Shown here piece by piece: positions 11,109 through 18,378 of a DNA stretch of 31,157 nt. The position numbers were made by a program, and so were the translations under genes. This DNA comes from DATHVR01 sp035461175 (GTDB lineage: Bacteria; Actinomycetota; Acidimicrobiia; Spongiisociales; ZC4RG35), in contig DATHVR010000038.1 in NCBI GenBank assembly GCA_035461175.1, positions 1-31,157 on the forward strand. Direction: 5' to 3'. Each line of letters opens with the position of its first letter. Position 1 is the first letter of the stretch. Below the pieces are notes generated by a model. That model was not told where the DNA came from. It ran no database searches and was given only the letters and a program-made list of their open reading frames with translations.

Positions 11109-12325
11109 AGGGCGACGCGCGAGGTGAGGGCTCTGTCCACCAGGTGGAGGTAACGCCGGGCGACGTGACACCAGTCCGCCTCGCCGGCCACTTCACACTG
11201 GGCCGCCACCATCTCCTTCCGCCGGACCGGATCAGACACCAGGCCGTCAACGGCGGCTGCCAGCGCCGCCGGTTCCCGATGGGGGACCGTGATGACGGCC
11301 CCCTTGCGCTCCAGTTCCACCGCCTGGGGGAAGCGGGTCGCTACCACCGGCACGCCGGCCCGGACCGCCTCCACCAGGACTCCGGAACTGGTCTGCTCGG
11401 TCGAGTCATAGGGAAGAACCACCACGTCGGCACTCTTCACGAGAGAGTGGAGATGGTGTTTGGACAGATATCGATCGATGAACGTGACACTGTCCCCCAA
11501 CTGCAGATGCCTGGCCTTGGCCAGCAGCGACTGCCGGTAGCGCTCGCCCTCGTGCGCCAGCACCTTGGGATGGGTCTGGCCGGCGACCGTCCAGCGGGCG
11601 CGGGGGTGAGACCGGCGCAGAATCCGCAAGGAGTCCAGACCCCAGTCGAGGCCCTTGCCCGGCCCGATCAGTCCCCAGGTCAACAGGAGGGGACTTCCGG
11701 ACGTCCCTTCGGCGGTGCGGCCGGCGGGATGCTCGATCGGAGAAGAGTCCGTCCCATGGGGTATCACCTCTGCCCAGCGGGGATCGACGTCGAAATCGGC
11801 GCTCAGGAGGTTACGGGCCGACTCGGAGAGCAAAACGGTGAAGGCCGACTCGGCCGCTATGACCTCGAGGATCTCTCGTTCGTCAGGAGATAGGTGCGGC
11901 GTCACGGTGTGAAGGGTCGTTATCACCGGCACCCGGAGATCCCGGATCAGATCGGTCACGGCCCGCCCCGAATCGGGTCCGAAGATCCCGAACTCGTGTT
12001 GGATCACTACTGCGTCTAGGCCCTCCAGAAGCTGGACCGCTCGATCGGTCCAACCCGCCCTATCCACGGCCAGGGTGCGAGTCGCACCGGGCACGACAAC
12101 GTCTTCCGACTCTCCTTCGACCAGGCGGAGCACCATCGGTGGTCGACCCGTGACACCGGCGAGGGAGGTGGCGAGGGCAGCGGTGAACGAGGCGATGCCG
12201 CACCGGGTGGGCGGGAAGGTGCCCACCACGCCCAGGCGGTGAGTCGGCCCAGGATGGCGGCTCGGCCGCCGGCCGAGCAGGTCGGTGGGGAGGCGTGCCT
12301 CCCGGCGTGCAGTCTGTTCCTTCAT
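11105..12325 (-). CDS. Glycosyltransferase (GT-B fold, GT4-like)
   Basis: 406 residues. After a basic N-terminal tail, GVVGTFPPTRCGIASFTAAL (32-51) is a typical opening of a group of GT4-like enzymes. VVIQHEFGIFG and TTLHTVTPHL follow in the acceptor half. The C-terminal half has LLLTWGLIGPGKGLDWGL and EQTSSGVLVEAVRAGVPVVAT; the usual EX7E motif is only partly kept. The donor and acceptor are unknown. ATG 12325 is chosen because AGGGGGACC lies just upstream as a ribosome binding site; the frame is open for 35 more codons across the promoter region. It is the first gene of the operon and shares a 4-nt overlap with the barrel protein gene. Confidence 0.85.
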   Translation of the reverse strand: MKEQTARREARLPTDLLGRRPSRHPGPTHRLGVVGTFPPTRCGIASFTAALATSLAGVTGRPPMVLRLVEGESEDVVVPGATRTLAVDRAGWTDRAVQLLEGLDAVVIQHEFGIFGPDSGRAVTDLIRDLRVPVITTLHTVTPHLSPDEREILEVIAAESAFTVLLSESARNLLSADFDVDPRWAEVIPHGTDSSPIEHPAGRTAEGTSGSPLLLTWGLIGPGKGLDWGLDSLRILRRSHPRARWTVAGQTHPKVLAHEGERYRQSLLAKARHLQLGDSVTFIDRYLSKHHLHSLVKSADVVVLPYDSTEQTSSGVLVEAVRAGVPVVATRFPQAVELERKGAVITVPHREPAALAAAVDGLVSDPVRRKEMVAAQCEVAGEADWCHVARRYLHLVDRALTSRVAL

Positions 12326-12375
12326 CGGTCCCCCTGTGGACAGCCTTCCGGATCGCCCGGAACTACCCCGCATCC

Positions 12376-12424
12376 CCCGGTCCAAAACCGGGTGGCGCGA
12401 AACGGTGCACGGGGCTCCATTGTA
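12376..12424 (-). promoter_or_regulatory. Promoter and hairpin leader of the glycosyltransferase operon
   Basis: Read on the minus strand, TACAAT (12424-12419) is a near-consensus -10 box; the -35 region is weak. Transcription would start near 12412, leaving a leader of roughly 87 nt to ATG 12325. The leader holds a hairpin with arms CCCGGT (12376-12381) and ACCGGG (12387-12392) and a 5-nt loop. Unlike most neighbours, this gene has both a leader and a ribosome binding site. Confidence 0.45.
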
Positions 12425-12461
12425 CTGCACTATCAGCAGACGAAAGCCGCCGCCGGCGGGC

Positions 12462-12467
12462 TAAGGT
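12462..12467 (+). promoter_or_regulatory. Putative -10 box for leaderless sigma factor transcript
   Basis: TAAGGT fits TANNNT and is 7 nt before ATG 12475. The AAGG could alternatively serve as a weak ribosome binding site. Confidence 0.4.
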
Positions 12468-12474
12468 CCCGTGG

Positions 12475-13443
12475 ATGACCGCCGAAGCCCGACTCGCACT
12501 CGACGGTGACTTCGAGATCCACCGCGGCGAACTGATCGCCTTCTGCTATCGCATGCTCGGCTCACCCTTCGAGGCCGAGGACGCCGTGCAGGAGACCCTG
12601 ATCCGAGCCTGGCGCGCCTTCGACCGCTTCGAGGGACGGTCCTCGGTCCGCACCTGGCTCTACAAGATCGCCGGCAACGTCTGTTTCGACATGCTCCGGT
12701 CAAGGCAGCGACGGGCGATGCCGATGGACCTGGCAGGACCCGGCTCGGTCGAGGGCCCGATCGCAGCTCCCCTGGCCGATCGGGTCTGGGTGGAACCGAT
12801 GCCCGACGCCCTGGCCGGCATCGAAGGCACCGACCCGGCCGACCAGGCGGTGACCCGGGATTCGATCCGGTTGGCGCTGGTCGCCGCCCTCCAGCACCTT
12901 CCTCCCCGGCAGCGTGCCGTGCTGATCCTGCGCGACGTTCTCGCCTGGAAGGCCAAGGAGGTCGCCGACCTTCTCGAGACCTCGGTGGCGTCGGTGAACA
13001 GCGCTCTCCAGCGGGCTCGCGCCACCCTGGGCGAGTTGGGGCTGGAGGAGTCGGTCGACAAGCCGGGCCCGATACCGGACGAAGAGTTGCTGGACCGCTA
13101 TCTGGCTGCCTTCGAGCACTACGACCTGGAGGCCCTGACCGACCTGGTGGCCGAAGACGCCCGCCAGTCGATGCCGCCCTACCCGTTGTGGCTGCAGGGA
13201 CGGGATGACATCTTCGCCTGGTGGCTCGGGCCCGGGTCGGAATGCCGGGGATCGCGTCTCATCCCCACCGTCGCCAACGGACGGCCCGCCTTCGCCCAGT
13301 ACCGGCCCAGCGGGCCGGGTGGGCGCCACCAACCCTGGTCCATCCAGACGATGGAGGTCCGGGACGGCCGGATCGTGGAGTTCACGATGTTCATCGATGA
13401 CGGGCGCCTCTTCCCACTGTTCGGCCTTCCGCCCACGGTTTAG
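12475..13443 (+). CDS. SigG-like ECF sigma factor with C-terminal SnoaL-like domain
   Basis: 322 residues. Region 2 spans about 15-85 (ELIAFCYRMLGSPFEAEDAVQE, then the WLYKIAGNVCFDMLR segment). Region 4 spans about 130-185 (LPPRQRAVLILRDVLAWKAKEVADLL, then SVNSALQRARA). Residues about 203-315 form a SnoaL/NTF2-like domain (LLDRYLAAFEHYDLEALTDLVAEDA ending in FTMFIDDGRLFPLFGLPP). This layout is that of the SigG/SigX5-type extracytoplasmic-function sigma factors, where the tail is thought to control activity in place of an anti-sigma factor. No anti-sigma gene is next to it. ATG 12475 has TAAGGT 7 nt upstream. A GH3 gene relic follows the stop with no gap. Confidence 0.9.
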   Translation: MTAEARLALDGDFEIHRGELIAFCYRMLGSPFEAEDAVQETLIRAWRAFDRFEGRSSVRTWLYKIAGNVCFDMLRSRQRRAMPMDLAGPGSVEGPIAAPLADRVWVEPMPDALAGIEGTDPADQAVTRDSIRLALVAALQHLPPRQRAVLILRDVLAWKAKEVADLLETSVASVNSALQRARATLGELGLEESVDKPGPIPDEELLDRYLAAFEHYDLEALTDLVAEDARQSMPPYPLWLQGRDDIFAWWLGPGSECRGSRLIPTVANGRPAFAQYRPSGPGGRHQPWSIQTMEVRDGRIVEFTMFIDDGRLFPLFGLPPTV

Positions 13444-14388
13444 GGGCCGCCTCGCCCTGCGACTCCGATCCCCCTACGCCGGCGGCTGCGACATCAGCGG
13501 TGACTCCACCGAGGGGTTCGACGAGACGGTGGAACTAGCCCGGCGCTCCGATGCGGCCGTGATGGTGATGGGCAAGGCGGGCCTGACCGACGACTGCACC
13601 AGCGGGGAGGGCCGCGATCGCGCCTCGCTCGACCTGCCCGGTGTCCAGGAGGACCTGGTCCGGGCGGTGGCAGCCACCGGCACCCCCGGTGGTTCTGGTC
13701 CTGGTGGCCGGTCGTCCCTCGGGCAGCCCGGCCGTGCACGCCGCCGCCGCCGCGGTGGTGATGGCCTGGTTGCCGGGACGGCACGGGGCCAACGCCATCG
13801 CCGATGTCCTGGTGGGCGATGTGAACCCGGGTGGCAAGCTGCCGATCACCTATCCGCGTTCGGTGGGCCAGATCCCGTCTACCACTCGCACAAGGTGTCG
13901 GGCAACCGGTCGCACTGGAAAGTCGACTACGCCGACCTGCCCGCCGAGCCGCTGTATCCCTTCGGCCACGGCCTCAGCTACACCACTTTCGAGCTGGCCT
14001 CCGCTCTGGACCCGGTCGAGGTGACGATGGACGGGTCGGTGACGATCAGCGTCGACGTCTCCAACACCGGCGATCGCGATGGGGACGAGGTCGTGCAAGT
14101 CTATGTACGCGACCTGGAGGCGAGCGTCACCCGGCCGGTGTCCGAGCTGAAGGGGTTCGCCCGGGTGACGGTCCCGGCCGCCACGACGCACCGAGTCGTG
14201 TTTCAGATCGATGTCGGCCAGCTCGGCTTCAGCGGTCCCGACCACGAGTACGTCGTGGAACCCGGCAAGTTCGAGGTGTCGGTGGACACGTCGGCGGGCG
14301 CGCGACGTCCGGTGGGCACCTTCACCGTCGCCGCCGGAGCAACCGCGCGCCGAAGTCCTTCTCGGGCACCGTCGAGATCACCGACTAG
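13444..14388 (+). pseudogene. GH3 beta-glucosidase relic, 5'-truncated with frameshifts
   Basis: Coding similarity begins in mid-protein just after the sigma factor stop, at YAGGCDISGDSTEGF, a stretch typical of the second domain of GH3 enzymes. GEGRDRASLDLPGVQEDLV, GRHGANAIADVLVGDVNPGGKLPITYPRS, YPFGHGLSYTTFEL and a fibronectin-III-like end domain follow. The whole N-terminal catalytic barrel is missing. The reading frame must shift by an extra base near 13688 (TGTP then VVLVLVAG), return by a missing base near 13877 (QIP then VYHSHK), and probably shift again near 14341 to reach the stop at 14386-14388. No intact start is seen. Sequencing error could explain single indels but not the missing 5' half. 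Confidence 0.8.
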
Positions 14389-14390
14389 GC

Positions 14391-14407
14391 CCCGACTCTG
14401 TGTCGGG
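14391..14407. terminator. Short hairpin between GH3 relic and decarboxylase gene
   Basis: CCCGAC (14391-14396), loop TCTGT, GTCGGG (14402-14407), placed between two convergent 3' ends. The stem is only 6 bp with no T tract, so its role as a terminator is tentative. Confidence 0.35.
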
Positions 14408-14424
14408 AAGGCCGGCCGGTTCGG

Positions 14425-15867
14425 CTAGGGGACGGCCGAGGAATCGAACTCCGCCCACTTGCGGTGGAGGGAGATGAGGGTGTCGACGGTGACGTCGACG
14501 TCGGCCTCGTCGGTCATCCAGTTCGAGACCGAGATCCGGATGGCCGGCTCCCCGTCCCACAGGGTGGGGGTGGGATAGGCGATCCCGCTCTCCTGCAGTG
14601 CTGCCAGCACTCGGGGGGTGTGCGGATCGGAGACACCGTTTGCGTCCCGGCAACGGACCAGTACCTGGTTCAGCTCGACCTCGTTGAGCACCTCGATGCC
14701 GGGCTCGCCGGAGAGGCAGTGGGCGTAGCGCCGGGCCATTGCGGCGGTGCGTTCGATCATCTCGACGATCCCCGTTCGGCCCAGCGCCCGGATGGTGGCG
14801 TAGACGGCGGTGGCCCGTGCCCGGCGGCTCATCTCCGGATTCCAGTCGATCGGATTGCGGGTCTCGCCCCCTTCCGGGAGGTAGTCCGCCCGCAGAGTCA
14901 GGGCCCGCCGGTGGGCCTCCGGATGGGCGGTGATGGCGATCCCGCAGTCGTAAGGAGTATTGAGCCATTTGTGGGCGTCGGTCGACCACGAGTCGGCCCG
15001 TTCGATACCGGCGAATCGGGGCCGGAACTGGTCGGAGGCGAGTCCCCACAGGCCGATGGCACCGTCGACGTGGAGCCAGACCCCTCCCTCCGGTCGGCGG
15101 TCGCGCTCACTCTGGAGGAGGTCGGAGATCTGGTCGAACCGGTCGATCCCGCCGGTGTTGACCTCGCCGGCCTGGGCGCAGACGATCAGAGGCCCCTCCC
15201 GGCGGGCGACGGCCTCGGCCAGGGCCGGGATGATGATGCGGGCGTTGGCGTCGGTCGCCACCCGGACCGCGGTCGACTGACCAAACCCCAACAGGCGCAG
15301 AGCCTTCTCCACGGTGTGATGGACATGCTCGCCCACCACCACGGTGATCGGGGGTCCGCCGGCCAGACCGTCGGCATCGACGTCGTAGCCGTAGGCCGCC
15401 GTCACCCCACTACGCGCTGCCGCCAGACAGACCAGGTTGGCCACCTGTCCCCCGGTAACGAAGCCCACGCCGGCCCGGGCCGGAAGGCCGGTCAGTTCGA
15501 GCACCCAGCGCGCCGCCAGGTTCTCGATCGCCGCCACGGCCGGAGTGGGATCGGCCATGGCGGTGTTCTGGTCCCAAGCTGCCACCAGCCAGTCGGCCGC
15601 CACGCCCGCCGGCGTGGCACCCCCGATCACCCAGCCGTGGAAGCGGGGCGAGTTCATCGCCATCAGACCCGGCTCGGCGGTGGCGGCGAGTTCCTCGATC
15701 ACCCGGGTCGGATCCATCGGCCCCTCGGGAAGCGGGGCATCGAAGCGCGCCGCCATCTCCTCCATGCCCACCTCGGGCCGCACCGGCCGCTTCTCCAGTG
15801 ACTCGAGCCAGCGCAGAGCGGCATGGTGGGCTGCTTCGAGCGGGCCGCTCCAGTCAGGGTTGTTCAT
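14425..15867 (-). CDS. PLP-dependent group II amino acid decarboxylase family protein
   Basis: 480 residues, fold-type I PLP enzyme of the glutamate/aromatic amino acid decarboxylase family. FVTGGQVANLVCLAAAR (136-152) binds the PLP phosphate, GEHVHHTVEKALRLLG (179-194) carries the ring-stacking His, HVDGA (266-270) holds the Asp that contacts the PLP nitrogen, and STDAHKWLN has the Schiff-base Lys300. The likely reaction is alpha-decarboxylation of an amino acid to an amine and CO2; the substrate cannot be read. ATG 15867 is chosen because GGGGAT lies just upstream and a CATACT box (15882-15877) sits 9 nt away; the frame is open for 25 more codons. It probably has its own transcript, downstream of the arsR hairpin. 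Confidence 0.85.
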   Translation of the reverse strand: MNNPDWSGPLEAAHHAALRWLESLEKRPVRPEVGMEEMAARFDAPLPEGPMDPTRVIEELAATAEPGLMAMNSPRFHGWVIGGATPAGVAADWLVAAWDQNTAMADPTPAVAAIENLAARWVLELTGLPARAGVGFVTGGQVANLVCLAAARSGVTAAYGYDVDADGLAGGPPITVVVGEHVHHTVEKALRLLGFGQSTAVRVATDANARIIIPALAEAVARREGPLIVCAQAGEVNTGGIDRFDQISDLLQSERDRRPEGGVWLHVDGAIGLWGLASDQFRPRFAGIERADSWSTDAHKWLNTPYDCGIAITAHPEAHRRALTLRADYLPEGGETRNPIDWNPEMSRRARATAVYATIRALGRTGIVEMIERTAAMARRYAHCLSGEPGIEVLNEVELNQVLVRCRDANGVSDPHTPRVLAALQESGIAYPTPTLWDGEPAIRISVSNWMTDEADVDVTVDTLISLHRKWAEFDSSAVP

Positions 15868-15901
15868 ATCCCCGGCAGTATGACGACCCCATCCGTTTTG
15901 T

Positions 15902-15938
15902 GGGTCGGAATTGGCGCCCGCGGTGTCCTTTCCGACCC
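15902..15938 (-). terminator. Hairpin after arsR
   Basis: GGGTCGGAA (15902-15910) pairs with TTCCGACCC (15930-15938) around a 19-nt loop. A second palindrome, CCCCAAAAGGGG, lies at 15937-15948. Both are 3' of arsR and 5' of the decarboxylase gene on the minus strand. They may end the ArsR operon, or lie in the decarboxylase control region. No long U tract follows. Confidence 0.45.
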
Positions 15939-15951
15939 CCAAAAGGGGTTC

Positions 15952-16284
15952 TCAGTCGAGGGCGAGGGCGTCCCGGAGCACGGCCACCCGTTCAGGGACG
16001 ACCCGGAACCAGGCCCACTTGCCCCGCTGTTCGCGCACGAGTAGACCGGCTTCGGCCAGAATCGAGAGATGGTGGCTGACGGTGGGTTGGCTGCGACCGA
16101 CCGGATCTACCAGGTCGCAGGCGCACACCTCTCCCTCGGGACTGGTGGCGATCAGGCTGAGAAGCCGCAGGCGCACCGGATCGGCCAGCACCTTGAAGCC
16201 GGCCGCCAACTCTTCGGCATCCTCCGAGGCGATGGCTTCGGTCAGAACCGGTTCGCAGCAACTCTGGATCACCTTTACGTCCAT
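15952..16284 (-). CDS. arsR: ArsR/SmtB-family metalloid-responsive repressor
   Basis: 110-residue winged-helix repressor. The recognition region is RSQPTVSHHLSILAEAGLL (64-82). EVCACDL (52-58) matches the ELCVCDL type of arsenite-binding motif, with Cys54 and Cys56, and an extra CC pair (Cys9, Cys10) lies near the N-terminus. The likely effector is As(III) or another thiophilic metal, binding of which releases operator DNA. AAGGTAGGA precedes ATG 16284 at good spacing. It is the last gene of an operon with the LysE-type exporter (32-nt gap) and a small ORF. The strong inverted repeat at 17123-17142 is the likely autoregulatory operator. No arsenite pump ArsB/Acr3 or reductase ArsC is in the window. 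Confidence 0.9.
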   Translation of the reverse strand: MDVKVIQSCCEPVLTEAIASEDAEELAAGFKVLADPVRLRLLSLIATSPEGEVCACDLVDPVGRSQPTVSHHLSILAEAGLLVREQRGKWAWFRVVPERVAVLRDALALD

Positions 16285-16316
16285 GCCACGATCCTACCTT
16301 GTCACTTCGATGATCA

Positions 16317-16931
16317 TCAATGCACCAACATGCGCACGGCCAATCCGAGGATGATGAGGTTCCCCACCACCAGCGCCACGACCCGAGCGGACGGAGGCAG
16401 CCCCCGACGCCCGAAGGCGCCCACTCCGGCCAGCAGCAACTGCCAGGAAAGGGAGGCGGCGAAGGCCCCGACCGCAAACACAATCGCACCGCCGGCACCG
16501 ACCGGACGACCCACCACGTTCCCCAGCACCATCGAGGTGAAGTAGATCACCGTGAGGGGATTGATGATCGTGAGGCCGAGGAAGCGCCCGTAGGTCGCCA
16601 TCATCTCGCCCCGGTTGACGCTGACGGTGCCGGGTGAGTGGCGGGCACTTCGACGCAGTACGGCCAGGCCCCACACCGCCATCGCGATGAGCACCAGTGC
16701 CGAGGCGAGCCGGATAGGCCCTGCCCACGGCTCCAGCAGGCGGGCGGCGGCCGCTCCGACCGTGACCGCCACGGTGGCGTAGACGAGGTCGGCGGTGGCA
16801 GCCCCGGCTCCGGCGGCGGCGGCACACGGGAAGCCGCAGCGCATCCCCGTTCCCAGGATGAGGACGGCGATGGCTCCCACGGGGATGGCGATGCCGTAGC
16901 CGGCGAGGACACCATCGAGAAAGGCGTTCAT
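16317..16931 (-). CDS. LysE/RhtB-type exporter
   Basis: 204 residues with about six hydrophobic segments. The N-terminus (FLDGVLAGYGIAIPVGAIAVLILGTGMRCGF) matches the LysE family pattern in which a Pro-Gly pair lies in the first membrane helix. TIINPLTVIYFTSMVLG near 119-135 is the family's conserved NP segment. LysE members export amino acids or other small molecules; linkage to an ArsR-type repressor suggests that a metal, metalloid or organo-metalloid conjugate may be relevant, but that is inference. ATG 16931 lies 13 nt after the small ORF's stop, without an obvious ribosome binding site, so translation may be coupled. Confidence 0.85.
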   Translation of the reverse strand: MNAFLDGVLAGYGIAIPVGAIAVLILGTGMRCGFPCAAAAGAGAATADLVYATVAVTVGAAAARLLEPWAGPIRLASALVLIAMAVWGLAVLRRSARHSPGTVSVNRGEMMATYGRFLGLTIINPLTVIYFTSMVLGNVVGRPVGAGGAIVFAVGAFAASLSWQLLLAGVGAFGRRGLPPSARVVALVVGNLIILGLAVRMLVH

Positions 16932-16944
16932 CGGGCCAGGTCGC

Positions 16945-17103
16945 TCACGCCGCCGCGGGGCATTCGGCGCAGGTCGGTGCTTCCTGCCGTACCGGCACGA
17001 GTCCGGAAGGGCGTCGGCGGGTGGGCTGTCGAGTCACGACCGGAACCGACTTCACCAGCCGGTCACGGACGGCGTGGGCGATGCGCAGATCTCCCATCAA
17101 CAT
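16945..17103 (-). CDS. Small ORF with C-terminal CxxC at head of ArsR operon
   Basis: 52 codons. The start ATG 17103 is preceded by an AGGAAAAGAG purine run and lies about 34 nt after the predicted transcription start, so it would be the first gene of the operon. The peptide is basic in the middle and ends TCAECPAAA, giving a CxxC pair at Cys45 and Cys48 that could bind a thiophilic metal. ATG 17097 is an alternative start. I recognise no family. It may instead be a roughly 200-nt untranslated leader to the exporter gene. Confidence 0.45.
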   Translation of the reverse strand: MLMGDLRIAHAVRDRLVKSVPVVTRQPTRRRPSGLVPVRQEAPTCAECPAAA

Positions 17104-17122
17104 GGCTGTCTCTTTTCCTGTC

Positions 17123-17173
17123 ATATCGAACACTTTCGATATCAGGCTACCGGATTCCATCGATGCCTGTCAA
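17123..17173 (-). promoter_or_regulatory. Promoter and ArsR-type operator
   Basis: On the minus strand a perfect -35 box TTGACA (17173-17168) is followed after 18 nt by TAGCCT (17149-17144) as -10. Directly downstream lies a perfect inverted repeat, ATATCGAA-N4-TTCGATAT (17123-17142), over the predicted transcription start. A repressor bound there would block initiation. The arsR gene is in the operon this promoter drives. The divergent gene's own -10-like box (17187-17192) is 45 nt from the operator, so it may or may not be co-regulated. Confidence 0.8.
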
Positions 17174-17186
17174 TATGTTTTTCGTC

Positions 17187-17192
17187 TATCGT
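17187..17192 (+). promoter_or_regulatory. Putative -10 box for leaderless winged-helix gene transcript
   Basis: TATCGT fits TANNNT and lies 8 nt before ATG 17201. No ribosome binding site is visible. Confidence 0.4.
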
Positions 17193-17200
17193 CGCCCGGG

Positions 17201-18361
17201 ATGCGAATCAGTGACAGGGACCGACGCCACCGTCTCTTCCAGCGCCACCATCTCACCGGCAAGGCGGCCGACGGGCTCGAGGCGGTGCGGGCGGTGGCCG
17301 CCCTCCACTCCAGCGATCCCGCCACCCCCTACCTCGGGCTGTGGGCCCGCGTGAAGGGATTCACACCGGACCATCTCGATTCGCTGCTGCTCGAGGACCG
17401 CTCGCTGTGGAGACTCCACGCCATGCGCCGGACATTGTTCGTGGTCCCGACGTCGGAGGCGGGCGCATATCTGGAGGGGGCGGCGGGCGACATCGCCTCC
17501 AAGGAGCGGAGCCGGCTCCTCGGCTGGCTGGAAGGGGCGATCGACGACCCCGCCGACTGGCTGGTTCGGAGGTGCCAGGAAGTCGAGAGCCTGCTGGCCT
17601 CAGGAGAGATGAGCACCCAGGAGATCGCGCGAGCGCTTCCCGGACCGGACATCCGGATCAGCGTGGGATCGGGGAAGTGGGCGACGACCATGCCCGCCGT
17701 TTCCCGCCTCCTCCTGGTGATGGCGATGGAGGGCCGCATCCTCCGCACGGCGGCGGCGGGATCGTGGCGGTCGAGCCAGTACCGGTGGGCGGCGGCAGCC
17801 CGCTGGCACGACCGGGCGGTGGAAAGGCCCGAGCCGGACCAGGCCCGGACCCGGATCCTCACTTCGTACTTGGCCTCCCACGGCCCGGCCACCATGACCG
17901 ACCTGCGCTGGTGGACCGGATGGACGGTGGCCCGGGTCCGGGCCGCCCTCTGCGCTTGCGACATCGCCGAGGTCGAGCTGGAGTCGGGCGGAACCGGCTA
18001 CGTCCTGGCAGACGACCCCGGGTTCGACGCCGCCGATCCCGAGGCGGTGGCCTTCCTTCCTTCTCTCGACCCCACACCGATGGGATGGAAGGAACGCGCC
18101 TGGTACCTGGGCCCGCACACCGACTCGATCTTCGACCGCAACGGCAACGCCGGCCCCACCATCTGGACGGCGGCGGGGATCATCGGGGGATGGGGCCAGA
18201 CCCCCGACGGCAACGTGGTCTACCGCCTGCTGGAGCCGGTCGACGACGTCACCGCCGACCGGGTCGAGGAACGGGCCGCCGAGCTCACCTCCTGGCTCGA
18301 CGGCACCGTCGTCACTCCCCGCTTCCGCACCCCGCTCGAGAAGGAGCTCTCGACCATCTAG
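17201..18361 (+). CDS. Winged-helix DNA-binding protein of the AlkZ/YcaQ superfamily
   Basis: 386 residues resembling the HTH_42 superfamily of three tandem winged helices, to which the DNA glycosylases AlkZ and YcaQ belong. Typical stretches are AVAALHSSDPATPYLGLWARV (about 28-48), LHAMRRTLFVVP (about 69-80), STQEIARALPG (about 137-147), RILTSYLASHGPATMTDLRWW (about 222-242) and WKERAWYLG (about 296-304). Actinobacteria carry many such proteins with unknown roles. The Gln-x-Gln or Gln-x-Asp catalytic motif of AlkZ and YcaQ is not evident where expected; HSSDP stands there. Glycosylase activity is therefore doubtful. It is divergent from the ArsR operon and convergent with the lipid-kinase gene (17-nt gap). 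Confidence 0.75.
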   Translation: MRISDRDRRHRLFQRHHLTGKAADGLEAVRAVAALHSSDPATPYLGLWARVKGFTPDHLDSLLLEDRSLWRLHAMRRTLFVVPTSEAGAYLEGAAGDIASKERSRLLGWLEGAIDDPADWLVRRCQEVESLLASGEMSTQEIARALPGPDIRISVGSGKWATTMPAVSRLLLVMAMEGRILRTAAAGSWRSSQYRWAAAARWHDRAVERPEPDQARTRILTSYLASHGPATMTDLRWWTGWTVARVRAALCACDIAEVELESGGTGYVLADDPGFDAADPEAVAFLPSLDPTPMGWKERAWYLGPHTDSIFDRNGNAGPTIWTAAGIIGGWGQTPDGNVVYRLLEPVDDVTADRVEERAAELTSWLDGTVVTPRFRTPLEKELSTI

Positions 18362-18378
18362 GTCCGATCGACCTCGGG

